Origin: Megachile rotundata
Lineage: Eukaryota; Arthropoda; Insecta; Hymenoptera; Megachilidae
Reading direction: 5' to 3'
DNA length: 64,000 nt
Assembly (NCBI RefSeq): GCF_050947335.1
Contig: NW_027473318.1
Span: 4,402,001-4,466,000 of the forward strand
Shown: piece after piece, positions 45,486 to 62,901 of the stretch
Numbering within the stretch: position 1 is the stretch's first letter
How the letters are laid out: every line of letters begins with the position of its first letter
Notes under the pieces: generated by a model
Seen by the model: the letters and a program-made list of their open reading frames with translations, nothing else
Told to the model about the DNA's origin: nothing
The model's database searches: none
Program-made: the position numbers and the translations under genes

Positions 45486-47540
45486 CTATCACAATCATAT
45501 TATCACAATCATACAATCACAATCATACAATCACAATCATACAACCACAATCATACAATCGCAATCATACATTCAAAATCATGCAATCACAATCATACAA
45601 TCACAATCATGCAATCACAATCATACAATCAGAATCATACAATCACAATCATTCAATAACAATCGTACAATCACAATCGTACAATCACAATCGCACAACC
45701 ACAATCAGACAATCACACTCATACAATCACAATCATACAATCACAATCATACAATCACAATCATACCATCACAATCATACTTTCACAATCATACAATCAC
45801 AATCATACAATCACAATCATACAATCACAGTCATACAATCACAATCATACAATCACAATCGTACTATCACAATCATACAATCACAATCATACAATCACAA
45901 TCATACAATCACAATCATACAATCATAATCGTACAATCACAATCATACAATCACAATCATACAATCACAATCATACAATCGCAAGCATACAATCACAATC
46001 ATACAATCTCAATATTACAATCACAATCATACAATCATAATCATACAATTACAGTCATACATCACAATCATACAATCACAATCATACAATCACAATCATA
46101 CAATCACAATCATACAATCGCAAGCATACAATCACAATCACACAATCTCAATCATACAATCACAATCATACAATCACAATCATACAATCATAATCATACA
46201 ATTACAATCATACATCACAATCATACAATCACAATCATACAATCACAATCATACAATCACAATCATACTTTCACAATCATACTATCACAATCATACAATC
46301 ACAATCATACAATCACAATCATACAATCACAATCATACATTCAAAATCATGCAATCACAATCATACAATCACAATCATACCATCACAATCATACAATCAC
46401 AATCATACAATCACAATCATACAATCACAATCATACAATCACAGTCATACAATCACAATCATACAATCACAATCATACAATCACAATCATACAATCACAG
46501 TCATACAATCACAGTCATACAATCACAATCATACTATCACAATCATACAATCACAATCATAGAATCACAATCGTAAATTCACAATCATACAATCACAATC
46601 ATACAATCACAATCATACAATCACAATCATACAATCACAATCATACAATCAAAATCATACAATCACAATCATACAATCACAATCATACTATCACATTCAT
46701 ACAATCGCAAGCATACAATCACAATCATACAATCTCAATCATACAATCACAATCATACAATCATAATCATACAATTACAGTCATACATCACAATCATACA
46801 ATCACAATCATACAATCACAATCATACAATCGCAAGCATACAATCACAATCATACAATCTCAATCATACAATCACAATCATACAATCACAATCATACAAT
46901 CATAATCATACAATTACAATCATACATCACAATCATACAATCACAATCATACAATCACAATCATACAATCACAATCATACTTTCACAATCATACTATCAC
47001 AATCATACAATCACAATCATACAATCACAATCATACAATCGCAATCATACAATTACAATATCCCAAATACAATCATACAATCACAATCATACAATCACAA
47101 TCATACAATCATAATCGTACAATCACAATCATACAATCACAATCATACAATCACAATCATACAATCACAGTCATACAATCACAGTCATACAATCACAATC
47201 ATACTATCACAATCATACAATCACAATCATAGAATCACAATCGTAAATTCACAATCATACAATCACAATCATACAATCACAATCATACAATCACAATCAT
47301 ACAATCACAATCATACAATCAAAATCATACAATCACAATCATACAATCACAATCATACAATCACATTCATACAATCGCAAGCATACAATCACAATCATAC
47401 AATCTCAATCATACAATCACAATCATACAATCATAATCATACAATTACAATCATACATCACAATTATACAATCACAATCATACAATCGCAATCATACAAT
47501 TACAATATCCCAAATACAATCTCCCAAATACAATCATACA
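45486..47540 (+). repeat. Mosaic satellite segment with a 670-bp tandem unit
   Basis: The left part (to about 46300) follows the block also seen at 0.45-1.2, 5.8-6.6, 20.97-21.7, 33.3-33.9 and 51.05-51.66 kb, including AATCTCAATATTAC at about 46006. After a junction at ATTCAAAATCATGC (near 46340), GTAAATTC units occur at 46573 and 47243, 670 bp apart, the same spacing as between 38063 and 38733. ACTATCACATTCAT near 46688 is shared with about 36647 and 54300. The segment ends where CTCCCAAATAC joins ACAACCACAATCAGAC at 47541. Confidence 0.78.
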
Positions 47541-50500
47541 ACCACAATCAGACAATCACACTCATACAATCACAATCATACAATCACAATCATACAATCA
47601 CAATCATACAATCACAATCATACATTCACAATCATACAATCACAATCATACAATCACAATCATACAATCACAATCATACAATCACAATCATACAATCACA
47701 ATCATACAATCACAATCATACAATCGCAATCATACAATCAAAATCATACAAACACAATCATACAATCGCAATCATACAATCACAATCATACAATCTCAAT
47801 CATACAATCACAATCATACAATCATAATCATACAATTACAATCATACATCACAATCATACAATCACAATCATACAATCGCAATCATACAATCACAATCAT
47901 ACAATCGCAATCATACAATCACAATCGTACAATCTCAATCATACAATCACAATCATAGAATCATAATCATACAATTACAATCATACATCACAATCATACA
48001 ATCACAATCATACAATCACAATCATACAATCGCAATCATACAATTACAATCTCCCAAATACAATCATACAATCATAATCATACAATCACAATCATACAAT
48101 CACAATCATACAATCATCATCATACAATCACAATCATACTTTCACAATCATACAATCACAATCATACAATCACAATCATACAATCACAATCATACAATCA
48201 CAATCATACAATCACAATCATACAATCACAATCATACAATCGCAATCATACAATCGCAATCATACAATCACAATCATACAATCTCAATCATACAATCACA
48301 ATCATACAACCACAATCAAACAATCACAATCATACAATCACAATCATACAATCACAATTATGCAATCACAATCATACAATCGCATTCATACAATCGCAAT
48401 CATACAATCACAATCATACAATCACAATCATAAAATCACAAAAATACAAACTTAATCATACAATCACAATCATACAATCACAATCATACAATCACAATCA
48501 TACAATCACAGTCATACAATCACAATCATACAATCACAATCGTACTATCACAATCATACAATCACAATCATACAATCACAATGATACAATCACAATCATA
48601 CAATCATAATCATACAATCACAATCATACAATCACAATCATACAATCACAATCATACAATCACAATCATACAATCACAATCATACAATCGCAAGCATACA
48701 ATCACAATCATAAAATCTCAATCATACAATCACAATCATACAATCATAATCATACAATTACAGTCATACATCACAATCATACAATCACAATCATACAATC
48801 ACAATCATACAATCGCAAGCATACAATCACAATCATACAATCTCAATCATACAATCACAATCATACAATCACAATCATACAATCATAATCATACAATTAC
48901 AATCATACATCACAATCATACAATCACAATCATACAATCACAATCATACTTTCACAATCATACTATCACAATCATACAATCACAATCATACAATCACAAT
49001 CATACAATCGCAATCATACAATTACAATATCCCAAATACAATCATACAATCACAATCATACAATCACAATCATACAATCACAATCATACAATCACAATCA
49101 TACAATCACAATCATACAATCACAATCATACAATCACAATCATACTTTCACAATCATACAATCACAATCATACAATCACAATCATACAATCACAGGCATA
49201 CAATCACAGTCATACAATCACAATCATACTATCGCAATCATACAATCACAATCATAGAATCACAATCGTAAATTCACAATCATACAATCACAATCATACA
49301 ATCACAATCATACAATCACAATCATACAATCACAATCATACTATCACAATCATACAATCACAATCATACAATCACAATCATACAATCACAATCATACAAT
49401 CACAATCATACAATCACAATCATACAATCACAATCATACATTCAAAATCATGCAATCACAATCATACAATCACAATCATGCAATCACAATCATACAATTA
49501 TAATCATACAATCACAATCATTCAATCACAATCGTACAATCTCAATCGCACAACCACAATCACACAATCACACTCATACAATCACAATCATACAATCACA
49601 ATCATACAATCACAAAAATACAATCATAATCATACAATCACAATCATACAATCGCAATCATACAATCACAATCATACAATCATAATCATGCAATCACAAT
49701 CATACGATCGCAATCATACAATCACAATCATACCATCACAATCATACAATCACAATCATACAATCTCAATCATACAATCACAATCATACAATCATAATCA
49801 TACAATTACAATCATACATCACAATCATACAATCACAATCATGCAATCACAATCATACAATAACAATAATACAATCACAATCATACAATCACAATCATAC
49901 AATCACAATCATACAATCACAATCATACAATCACAATCATACATTCAAAATCATGCAATCGCAATCATACAATCACAATCATACAATCACAATCATACAA
50001 TCACAATCATACAATCACAATCATACAATCACAATCATACAATCACAAAAAAACAATCATAATCATACAATCACAATCATACAATCGCAATCATACAATC
50101 ACAATCATACAATCATAATCATGCAATCACAATCATACGATCGCAATCATACAATCACAATCATACCATCACAATCATATAATCACAATCATACAATCAT
50201 AATCGTACAATCATAATCATACAATTACAATCATACATCACAATCATACAATCACAATCATACAATCGCAATCATACAATCACAATCATACAATCACAAT
50301 CATACAATCACAATCATACATTCAAAATCATGCAATCACAATCATACAATCACAATCATACCATCACAATCATACAATCACAATCATACAATCACAATCA
50401 TACAATCACAATCATACAATCGCAATCATACAATCACAATCATACAATCTCAATCATACAATCACAAACATACAATCATAATCATACAATTACAATCATA

Positions 50501-51013
50501 CATCACAATCATACAATCACAATCATGCAATCACAATCATACAATCACAATCATACAATCACAATCATACAATCACAATCATACAATCACAATCATACAA
50601 TCACAATCATACATTCAAAATCATGCAATCGCAATCATACAATCACAATCATGCAATCACAATCATACAATTATAATCATACAATCACAATCATTCAATC
50701 ACAATCGTACAATCTCAATCGCACAACCACAATCACACAATCACACTCATACAATCACAATCATACAATCACAATCATACAATCGCAATCATACAATTAC
50801 AATATCCCAAATACAATCATACAATCACAATCATACAATCATAATCATACAATCACAATCATACAATCACAATCATACAATCACAATCATACTATCACAA
50901 TCATACAATCACAATCATACAATCACAATCAGACAATCAGAATCATACAATCACAATCATATAATCACAATCATACAATCACAATCATACCATCACAATC
51001 ATACAATCACAAT
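47541..51013 (+). repeat. Higher-order repeat family C, copy 3 (truncated)
   Basis: It aligns with copies 1 and 2 from ACCACAATCAGAC onward. It starts 120 bp later than they do within the CGTACATTCAC/AATCCCACAACC region and stops near 51013, before the second half of the 434-bp duplication, of which it has only one AGACAATCAG (near 50930). A private change is AATCAAAATCATACAAACAC near 47727. The 49953-50216 stretch is the counterpart of 30099-30362 and 43889-44152. Confidence 0.86.
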
Positions 51014-51049
51014 CATGCAATCACAATCATACAATTATAATCGTACAAT

Positions 51050-54000
51050 CACAATCGTACAATCACAATCGCACAACCACAATCAGACAATCACACTCAT
51101 ACAATCACAATTATACAATCACAATCATACAATCACAATCATACCATCACAATCATACTTTCACAATCATACAATCACAATCATACAATCACAATCATAC
51201 AATCACAGTCATACAATCACAATCATACAATCACAATCGTACTATCACAATCATACAATCACAATCATACAATCACAATCATACAATCACAATCATACAA
51301 TCATAATCGTACAATCACAATCATACAATCACAATCATACAATCACAATCATACAATCGCAAGCATACAATCACAATCATACAATCTCAATATTACAATC
51401 ACAATCATACAATCATAATCATACAATTACAGTCATACATCACAATCATACAATCACAATCATACAATCACAATCATACAATCACAATCATACAATCGCA
51501 AGCATACAATCACAATCACACAATCTCAATCATACAATCACAATCATACAATCACAATCATACAATCATAATCATACAATTACAATCATACATCACAATC
51601 ATACAATCACAATCATACAATCACAATCATACAATCACAATCATACTTTCACAATCATACTATCACAATCATACAATCACAATCATACAATCACAATCAT
51701 ACAATCACAATCATACTTTCACAATCATACTATCACAATCATACAATCACAATCATACAATCACAATCATACAATCGCAATCATACAATTACAATATCCC
51801 AAATACAATCATACAATCACAATCATACAATCACAATCATACAATCATAATCGTACAATCACAATCATACAATCACAATCATACAATCACAATCATACAA
51901 TCACAGTCATACAATCACAGTCATACAATCACAATCATACTATCACAATCATACAATCACAATCATAGAATCACAATCGTAAATTCACAATCATACAATC
52001 ACAATCATACAATCACAATCATACAATCACAATCATACAATCACAATCATACAATCAAAATCATACAATCACAATCATACAATCACAATCATACAATCAC
52101 ATTCATACAATCGCAAGCATACAATCACAATCATACAATCTCAATCATACAATCACAATCATACAATCATAATCATACAATTACAATCATACATCACAAT
52201 TATACAATCACAATCATACAATCGCAATCATACAATTACAATATCCCAAATACAATCTCCCAAATACAATCATACAATCACAATCATACAATCACAATCA
52301 TACAATCACAATCATACAATCACAATCATACAATCACAATCATACAATCACAATCATAAAATCACAATCATACAATCACAATCATACAATCACAATCATA
52401 CAATCACAATCATACAACCACAATCATACAATCGCAATCATACATTCAAAATCATGCAATCACAATCATACAATCACAATCATACAATCACAATCATACA
52501 ATCGGAATCATACAATTACAATATCCCAAATACAATCATACAATCACAATCATACAATCACAATCATACAATCATAATCGTACAATCACAATCATACAAT
52601 CACAATCATACAATCACAATCATACAATCACAGTCATACAATCACAGTCATACAATCACAATCATACTATCACAATCATACAATCACAATCATAGAATCA
52701 CAATCGTAAATTCACAATCATACAATCACAATCATACAATCACAATCATACAATCACAATCATACAATCACAATCATACAATCAAAATCATACAATCACA
52801 ATCATACAATCACAATCATACAATCACATTCATACAATCGCAAGCATACAATCACAATCATACAATCTCAATCATACAATCACAATCATACAATCATAAT
52901 CATACAATTACAATCATACATCACAATTATACAATCACAATCATACAATCGCAATCATACAATTACAATATCCCAAATACAATCATACAATCACAATCAT
53001 ACAATCACAATCATACAATCACAATCATACAATCACAATCATACAATCACAATCATACTATCACAATCGTACAATCACAATCGTACAATCACAATCGTAC
53101 AATCAGAATCGCACAACCACAATCAGACAATCACAATCATCCAATCACAATCATACAATCATAATCATACAATTACAATCATACATCACAATCATACAAT
53201 CACAATCATACAATCACAATCATACTTTCACAATCATACTATCACAATCATACAATCACAAACATACAATCACAATCATACAATCACAATCATACAATCA
53301 CAATCATACTTTCACAATCATACAATCACAATCATACAATCACAGTCATACAATCACAGTCATACAATCACAATCATACTATCACAATCATACAATCACA
53401 ATCATAGAATCACAATCGTAAATTCACAATCATACAATCACAATCATACAATCACAATCATACAATCACAATCATACAATCACAATCATACAATTACAAT
53501 CATACAATCACATTCATACAATCGCAAGCATACAATCACAATCATACAATCTCAATCATACAATCACAATCATACAATCATAATCATACAATTACAATCA
53601 TACATCACAATCATACAATCACAGTCATACAATCACAATCATACAATCACAATCGTACTATCACAATCATACAATCACAATCATACAATCACAATCATAC
53701 AATCACAATCATACAATCATAATCGTACAATCACAATCATACAATCACAATCATACAATCACAATCATACAATCGCAAGCATACAATCACAATCATACAA
53801 TCTCAATCATACAATCACAATCATACAATCATAATCATACAATTACAGTCATACATCACAATCATACAATCACAATCATACAATCACAATCATACAATCG
53901 CAAGCATACAATCACAATCATACAATCTCAATCATACAATCACAATCATACAATCACAATCATACAATCATAATCATACAATTACAATCATACATCACAA

Positions 54001-54860
54001 TCTTACAATCACAATCATACAATCACAATCATACAATCACAATCATACTTTCACAATCATACTATCACAATCATACAATCACAATCATACAATCACATTC
54101 ATACAATCGCAATCATACAATTACAATATCCCAAATACAATCATACAATCACAATCATACAATCACAATCATACAATCATAATCGTACAATCACAATCAT
54201 ACAATCACAATCATACAATCACAATCATACAATCACAATCATACAATCACAATCATACAATCAAAATCATACAATCACAATCATACAATCACAATCATAC
54301 TATCACATTCATACAATCGCAAGCATACAATCACAATCATACAATCTCAATCATACAATCACAATCATACAATCATAATCATACAATTACAGTCATACAT
54401 CACAATCATACAATCACAATCATACAATCACAATCATACAATCGCAAGCATACAATCACAATCATACAATCTCAATCATACAATCACAATCATACAATCA
54501 CAATCATACAATCATAATCATACAATTACAATCATACATCACAATCATACAATCACAATCATACAATCACAATCATACAATCACAATCATACTTTCACAA
54601 TCATACTATCACAATCATACAATCACAATCATACAATCACAATCATACAATCGCAATCATACAATTACAATATCCCAAATACAATCATACAATCACAATC
54701 ATACAATCACAATCATACAATCATAATCGTACAATCACAATCATACAATCACAATCATACAATCACAATCATACAATCACAGTCATACAATCACAGTCAT
54801 ACAATCACAATCATACTATCACAATCATACAATCACAATCATAGAATCACAATCGTAAAT
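51050..54860 (+). repeat. Higher-order repeat family D, copy 2
   Basis: It matches 33290-37204 at offsets near 17.8 kb, and its part from 51735 to 54298 also matches 55548-58265 (offsets 3813 and 3827). GTAAATTC lies at 51979, 52706, 53418 and 54855. The instance expected near 54.3 kb is missing: between about 54230 and 54260 a 140-bp segment (10 monomers, holding CAGTCATAC and GTAAATTC) is absent compared with 58060-58228. Private changes include AATCGGAATC near 52501 and AATCAGAATCGC near 53101. AAACATAC near 53270 is shared with 57097 but not with copy 1. Confidence 0.85.
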
Positions 54861-55547
54861 TCACAATCATACAATCACAATCATACAATCACAATCATAC
54901 AATCACAATCATACAATCACAATCATACAATCAAAATCATACAATCACAATCATACAATCACAATCATACAATCACATTCATACAATCGCAAGCATACAA
55001 TCACAATCATACAATCTCAATCATACAATCACAATCATACAATCAAAATCATACAATCACAATCATACAATCACAATCATACAATCACATTCATACAATC
55101 GCAAGCATACAATCACAATCATACAATCTCAATCATACAATCACAATCATACAATCATAATCATACAATTACAATCATACATCACAATTATACAATCACA
55201 ATCATACAATCGCAATCATACAATTACAATATCCCAAATACAATCTCCCAAATACAATCATACAATCACAATCATACAATCACAATCATACAATCACAAT
55301 CATACAATCACAATCATACAATCACAATCATACAATCACAATCATAAAATCACAATCGTAAATTCACAATCATACAATCACAATCATACAATCACAATCA
55401 TACAATCACAATCCTACAATCACAATCATACAATCAAAATCATACAATCACAATCATACAATCACAATCATACAATCACAATCATACAATCACAATCATA
55501 CAATCACAATCATAAAATCACAATCGTAAATTCACAATCATACAATC
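54861..55547 (+). repeat. Locally expanded segment: 112-bp and 168-bp tandem repeats
   Basis: AATCAAAATCAT with its following CATTCAT and GCAAGCAT markers occurs at 54931 and again at 55043, 112 bp (8 monomers) apart. ATAAAATCAC followed by GTAAATTC occurs with GTAAATTC at 55358 and 55526, 168 bp (12 monomers) apart. The usual context of GTAAATTC in this window is TAGAATCAC; only these two have ATAAAATCAC, so they share one local founder. The segment lies between two family D copies. Confidence 0.83.
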
Positions 55548-58265
55548 ACAATCATACAATCACAATCATACAATCACAATCATACAATCGCAATCATACA
55601 ATTACAATATCCCAAATACAATCATACAATCACAATCATACAATCACAATCATACAATCATAATCGTACAATCACAATCATACAATCACAATCATACAAT
55701 CACAATCATACAATCACAGTCATACAATCACAGTCATACAATCACAATCATACTATCACAATCATACAATCACAATCATAGAATCACAATCGTAAATTCA
55801 CAATCATACAATCACAATCATACAATCACAATCATACAATCACAATCATACAATCACAATCATACAATCACAATCATACAATCAAAATCATACAATCACA
55901 ATCATACAATCACAATCATACAATCACATTCATACAATCGCAAGCATACAATCACAATCATACAATCTCAATCATACAATCACAATCATACAATCATAAT
56001 CATACAATTACAATCATACATCACAATTATACAATCACAATCATACAATCGCAATCATACAATTACAATATCCCAAATACAATCTCCCAAATACAATCAT
56101 ACAATCACAATCATACAATCACAATCATACAATCACAATCATACAATCACAATCATACAATCACAATCATACAATCACAATCATAAAATCACAATCATAC
56201 AATCACAATCATACAATCACAATCATACAATCACAATCATACAACCACAATCATACAATCGCAATCATACATTCAAAATCATGCAATCACAATCATACAA
56301 TCACAATCATACAATCACAATCATACAATCGCAATCATACAATTACAATATCCCAAATACAATCATACAATCACAATCATACAATCACAATCATACAATC
56401 ATAATCGTACAATCACAATCATACAATCACAATCATACAATCACAATCATACAATCACAGTCATACAATCACAGTCATACAATCACAATCATACTATCAC
56501 AATCATACAATCACAATCATAGAATCACAATCGTAAATTCACAATCATACAATCACAATCATACAATCACAATCATACAATCACAATCATACAATCACAA
56601 TCATACAATCAAAATCATACAATCACAATCATACAATCACAATCATACAATCACATTCATACAATCGCAAGCATACAATCACAATCATACAATCTCAATC
56701 ATACAATCACAATCATACAATCATAATCATACAATTACAATCATACATCACAATTATACAATCACAATCATACAATCGCAATCATACAATTACAATATCC
56801 CAAATACAATCATACAATCACAATCATACAATCACAATCATACAATCACAATCATACAATCACAATCATACAATCACAATCATACTATCACAATCGTACA
56901 ATCACAATCGTACAATCACAATCGTACAATCACAATCGCACAACCACAATCAGACAATCACAATCATCCAATCACAATCATACAATCATAATCATACAAT
57001 TACAATCATACATCACAATCATACAATCACAATCATACAATCACAATCATACTTTCACAATCATACTATCACAATCATACAATCACAAACATACAATCAC
57101 AATCATACAATCACAATCATACAATCACAATCATACTTTCACAATCATACAATCACAATCATACAATCACAGTCATACAATCACAGTCATACAATCACAA
57201 TCATACTATCACAATCATACAATCACAATCATAGAATCACAATCGTAAATTCACAATCATACAATCACAATCATACAATCACAATCATACAATCACAATC
57301 ATACAATCACAATCATACAATTACAATCATACAATCACATTCATACAATCGCAAGCATACAATCACAATCATACAATCTCAAACATACAATCACAATCAT
57401 ACAATCATAATCATACAATTACAATCATACATCACAATCATACAATCACAGTCATACAATCACAATCATACAATCACAATCGTACTATCACAATCATACA
57501 ATCACAATCATACAATCACAATCATACAATCACAATCATACAATCATAATCGTACAATCACAATCATACAATCACAATCATACAATCACAATCATACAAT
57601 CGCAAGCATACAATCACAATCATACAATCTCAATCATACAATCACAATCATACAATCATAATCATACAATTACAGTCATACATCACAATCATACAATCAC
57701 AATCATACAATCACAATCATACAATCGCAAGCATACAATCACAATCATACAATCTCAATCATACAATCACAATCATACAATCACAATCATACAATCATAA
57801 TCATACAATTACAATCATACATCACAATCTTACAATCACAATCATACAATCACAATCATACAATCACAATCATACTTTCACAATCATACTATCACAATCA
57901 TACAATCACAATCATACAATCACATTCATACAATCGCAATCATACAATTACAATATCCCAAATACAATCATACAATCACAATCATACAATCACAATCATA
58001 CAATCATAATCGTACAATCACAATCATACAATCACAATCATACAATCACAATCATACAATCACAGTCATACAATCACAGTCATACAATCACAATCATACT
58101 ATCACAATCATACAATCACAATCATAGAATCACAATCGTAAATTCACAATCATACAATCACAATCATACAATCACAATCATACAATCACAATCATACAAT
58201 CACAATCATACAATCACAATCATACAATCAAAATCATACAATCACAATCATACAATCACAATCAT
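55548..58265 (+). repeat. Higher-order repeat family D, copy 3
   Basis: It aligns with 51735-54298 at offset 3813 then 3827 (ACAATATCCC near 51791 and 55604; ATTCAAAATCATGC near 52454 and 56281; AATCTTAC at 54001 and 57828). The distance 3827 equals 265 monomers of 14 bp plus 9 of 13 bp, matching nine CATACATCAC units counted between 52454 and 56280. GTAAATTC lies at 55792, 56533, 57245 and 58138. A private change is AATCTCAAACATAC near 57375. AAACATAC at about 57087 is shared only with copy 2, so copies 2 and 3 are closer to each other than to copy 1. Confidence 0.86.
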
Positions 58266-58565
58266 ACAATCACAATCATACAATCATAATCGTACAATCA
58301 CAATCATACAATCACAATCATACAATCACAATCATACAATCACAGTCATACAATCACAATCATACAATCACAATCGTACTATCACAATCATACAATCACA
58401 ATCATACAATCACAATCATACAATCACAATCATACAATCATAATCGTACAATCACAATCATACAATCACAATCATACAATCACAATCATACAATCGCAAG
58501 CATACAATCACAATCATACAATCACAATCATACAATCACAATCATACAATCAAAATCATACAATC
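58266..58565 (+). repeat. Short mosaic linker between families D and E
   Basis: Within 300 bp, ATAATCGTAC occurs twice (about 58287 and 58441), with CAGTCATAC and GTACTATC between them, followed by GCAAGCAT at about 58497 and AATCAAAATCAT near 58551. The order does not match families D or E over its full length, which indicates at least two junctions. No non-satellite sequence is present. Confidence 0.7.
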
Positions 58566-61500
58566 ACAATCATACAATCACAATCATACAATCACATTCA
58601 TACAATCGCAAGCATACAATCACAATCATACAATCTCAATCATACAATCACAATCATACAATCATAATCATACAATTACAATCATACATCACAATTATAC
58701 AATCACAATCATACAATCGCAATCATACAATTACAATATCCCAAATACAATCTCCCAAATACAATCATACAATCACAATCATACAATCACAATCATACAA
58801 TCACAATCATACAATCACAATCATACAATCACAATCATACAATCACAATCATACAATCACAATCATACAATCACAATCATACAATCACAATCATACAATC
58901 ACAATCATACAATCACAATCATACAACCACAATCATACAATCGCAATCATACATTCAAAATCATGCAATCACAATCATACAATCACAATCATACAATCAC
59001 AATCATACAATCGCAATCATACAATTACAATATCCCAAATACAATCATACAATCACAATCATACAATCACAATCATACAATCATAATCATACAATTACAA
59101 TCATACATCACAATCATACAATCACAATCATACAATCACAATCATACAATCACAATCATACTTTCACAATCATACTATCACAATCATACAATCACAATCA
59201 TACAATCACAATCATACAATCGCAATCATACAATTACAATATCCCAAATACAATCATACAATCACAATCATACAATCACAATCATACAATCATAATCGTA
59301 CAATCACAATCATACAATCACAATCATACAATCACAATCATACAATCACAGTCATACAATCACAGTCATACAATCACAATCATGCTATCACAATCATACA
59401 ATCACAATCATAGAATCACAATCGTAAATTCACAATCATACAATCACAATCATACAATCACAATCATACAATCACAATCATACAATCACAATCATACAAT
59501 CACAATCATACAATCAAAATCATACAATCACAATCATACAATCACAATCATACAATCACATTCATACAATCGCAAGCATACAATCACAATCATACAATCT
59601 CAATCATACAATCACAATCATACAATCATAATCATACAATTACAGTCATACATCACAATCATACAATCACAATCATACAATCACAATCATACAATCGCAA
59701 GCATACAATCACAATCATACAATCTCAATCATACAATCACAATCATACAATCACAATCATACAATCATAATCATACAATTACAATCATACATCACAATCA
59801 TACAGTCACAATCATACAATCACAATCATACAATCACAATCATACTTTCACAATCATACTATCACAATCATACAATCACAATCATACAATCACAATCATA
59901 CAATCGCAGTCATACAATTACAATATCCCAAATACAATCATACAATCACAATCATACAATCACAATCATACAATCATAATCGTACAATCACAATCATACA
60001 ATCACAATCATACAATCACACTCATACAATCACAGTCATACAATCACAGTCATATAATCACAATCATACTATCACAATCATACAATCACAATCATAGAAT
60101 CACAATCGTAAATTCACAATCATACAATCACAATCATACAATCACAATCATACAATCACAATCATACAATCACAATCATAAAATCAAAATCATACAATCA
60201 CAATCATACAATCACAATCATACAATCACATTCATACAATCGCAAGCATACAATCACAATCATACAATCTCAATCATACAATCACAATCATACAATCATA
60301 ATCATACAATTACAATCATACATCACAATTATACAATCACAATCATACAATCGCAATCATACAATTACAATATCCCAAATACAATCTCCCAAATACAATC
60401 ATACAATCACAATCATACAATCACAATCATACAATCACAATCATACAATCACAATCATACAATCACAATCATACAATCACAATCATACAATCACAATCAT
60501 ACAATCACAATCATACAATCACAATCATACAATCACAATCATACATTCACAATCATACAATCACAATCATACAACCACAATCATACAATCGCAATCATAC
60601 ATTCAAAATCATGCAATCACAATCATACAATCACAATCATACAATCACAATCATACAATCGCAATCATACAATTACAATATCCCAAATACAATCATACAA
60701 TCACAATCATACAATCACAATCATACAATCATAATCGTACAATCACAATCATACAATCACAATCATACAATCACAATCATACAATCACAGTCATACAATC
60801 ACAGTCATACAATCACAATCATACTATCACAATCATACAATCACAATCATAGAATCACAATCGTAAATTCACAATCATACAATCACAATCATACAATCAC
60901 AATCATACAATCACAATCATACAATCACAATCATACAATCAAAATCATACAATCACAATCATACAATCACAATCATACAATCACATTCATACAATCGCAA
61001 GCATACAATCACAATCATACAATCTCAATCATACAATCACAATCATACAATCATAATCATACAATTACAATCATACATCACAATTATACAATCACAATCA
61101 TACAATCGCAATCATACAATTACAATATCCCAAATACAATCTCCCAAATACAATCATACAATCACAATCATACAATCACAATCATACAATCACAATCATA
61201 CAATCGCAATCACACAATCTCAATCATACAATCACAATCATACAATCATAATCATACAATTACAATCATACATCACAATCATACAATCACAATCATACAA
61301 TCACAATCATACTATCGCAATCATACAATCACAATCATACAATCACAATCATACGATCACAATCATACAATCACAATCATTCAATCACAATCATACATTC
61401 AAAATCATGCAATCACAATCATACAATCACAATCATGCAATCACAATCATACAATCATATTCATACAATCACAATCATACAATCACAATCGTACATTCAC

Positions 61501-62901
61501 AATCGCACAATCACAATCCCACAACCACAATCAGACAATCACACTCATACAATCACAATCATACAATCACAATCATACAATCACAATCATACATTCACAA
61601 TCATACAATCACAATCATACAATCACAATCATACAATCACAATCATACAATCACAATCATACAATCACAATCATACAATCGCAATCATACAATCACAATC
61701 ATACAAACACAATCATACAATCGCAATCATACAACCACAATCATACAATCTCAATCATACAATCACAATCATACAATCATAATCATACAATTACAATCAT
61801 ACATCACAATCATACAATCACAATCATACAATCGCAATCATACAATCACAATCATACAATCGCAATCATACAATCACAATCGTACAATCTCAATCATACA
61901 ATCACAATCATAGAATCATAATCATACAATTACAATCATACATCACAATCATACAATCACAATCATACAATCACAATCATACAATCGCAATCATACAATT
62001 ACAATCTCCCAAATACAATCTCCCAAATACAATCATACAATCATAATCATACAATCACAATCATACAATCACAATCATACAATCATCATCATACAATCAC
62101 AATCATACTTTCACAATCATACAATCACAATCATACAATCACAATCATACAATCACAATCATACAATCACAATCATACAATCACAATCATACAATCGCAA
62201 TCATACAATCGCAATCATACAATCACAATCATACAATCTCAATCATACAATCACAATCATACAACCACAATCAAACAATCACAATCATACAATCACAATC
62301 ATACAATCACAATTATGCAATCACAATCATACAATCGCATTCATACAATCGCAATCATACAATCACAATCATACAATCACAATCATACAATCACAATCAT
62401 ACAATCACAATCATAAAATCACAAAAATACAAACTTAATCATACAATCACAATCATACAATCACAATCATACAATCACAATCATACAATCACAGTCATAC
62501 AATCACAATCATACAATCGCAATCGTACTATCACAATCATACAATCACAATCATACAATCACAATGATACAATCACAATCATACAATCATAATCATACAA
62601 TCACAATCATACAATCACAATCATACAATCACAATCATACAATCACAATCATACAATCACAATCATACAATCACAATCATACAATCACAATCATACAATC
62701 ACAATCATACAATCGCAAGCATACAATCACAATCATAAAATCTCAATCATACAATCACAATCATACAATCATAATCATACAATTACAGTCATACATCACA
62801 ATCATACAATCACAATCATACAATCACAATCATACAATCGCAAGCATACAATCACAATCATACAATCTCAATCATACAATCACAATCATACAATCACAAT
62901 C
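58566..62901 (+). repeat. Higher-order repeat family E, copy 2
   Basis: This is the partner of 37205-41415. It keeps the 111 bp deleted from copy 1 near 40578 (here AATTACAATCATACATCAC followed by two CTCCC units near 62007-62034). Private changes include ATCATGCTATC near 59384, CACTCATAC near 60020, ATCATATAATC near 60052 and CAGTCACAATC near 59804. The CGCAGTCAT variant near 59905 is shared with 38530. The pure consensus run at about 58762-58924 parallels one at about 37401-37563. Confidence 0.87.
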
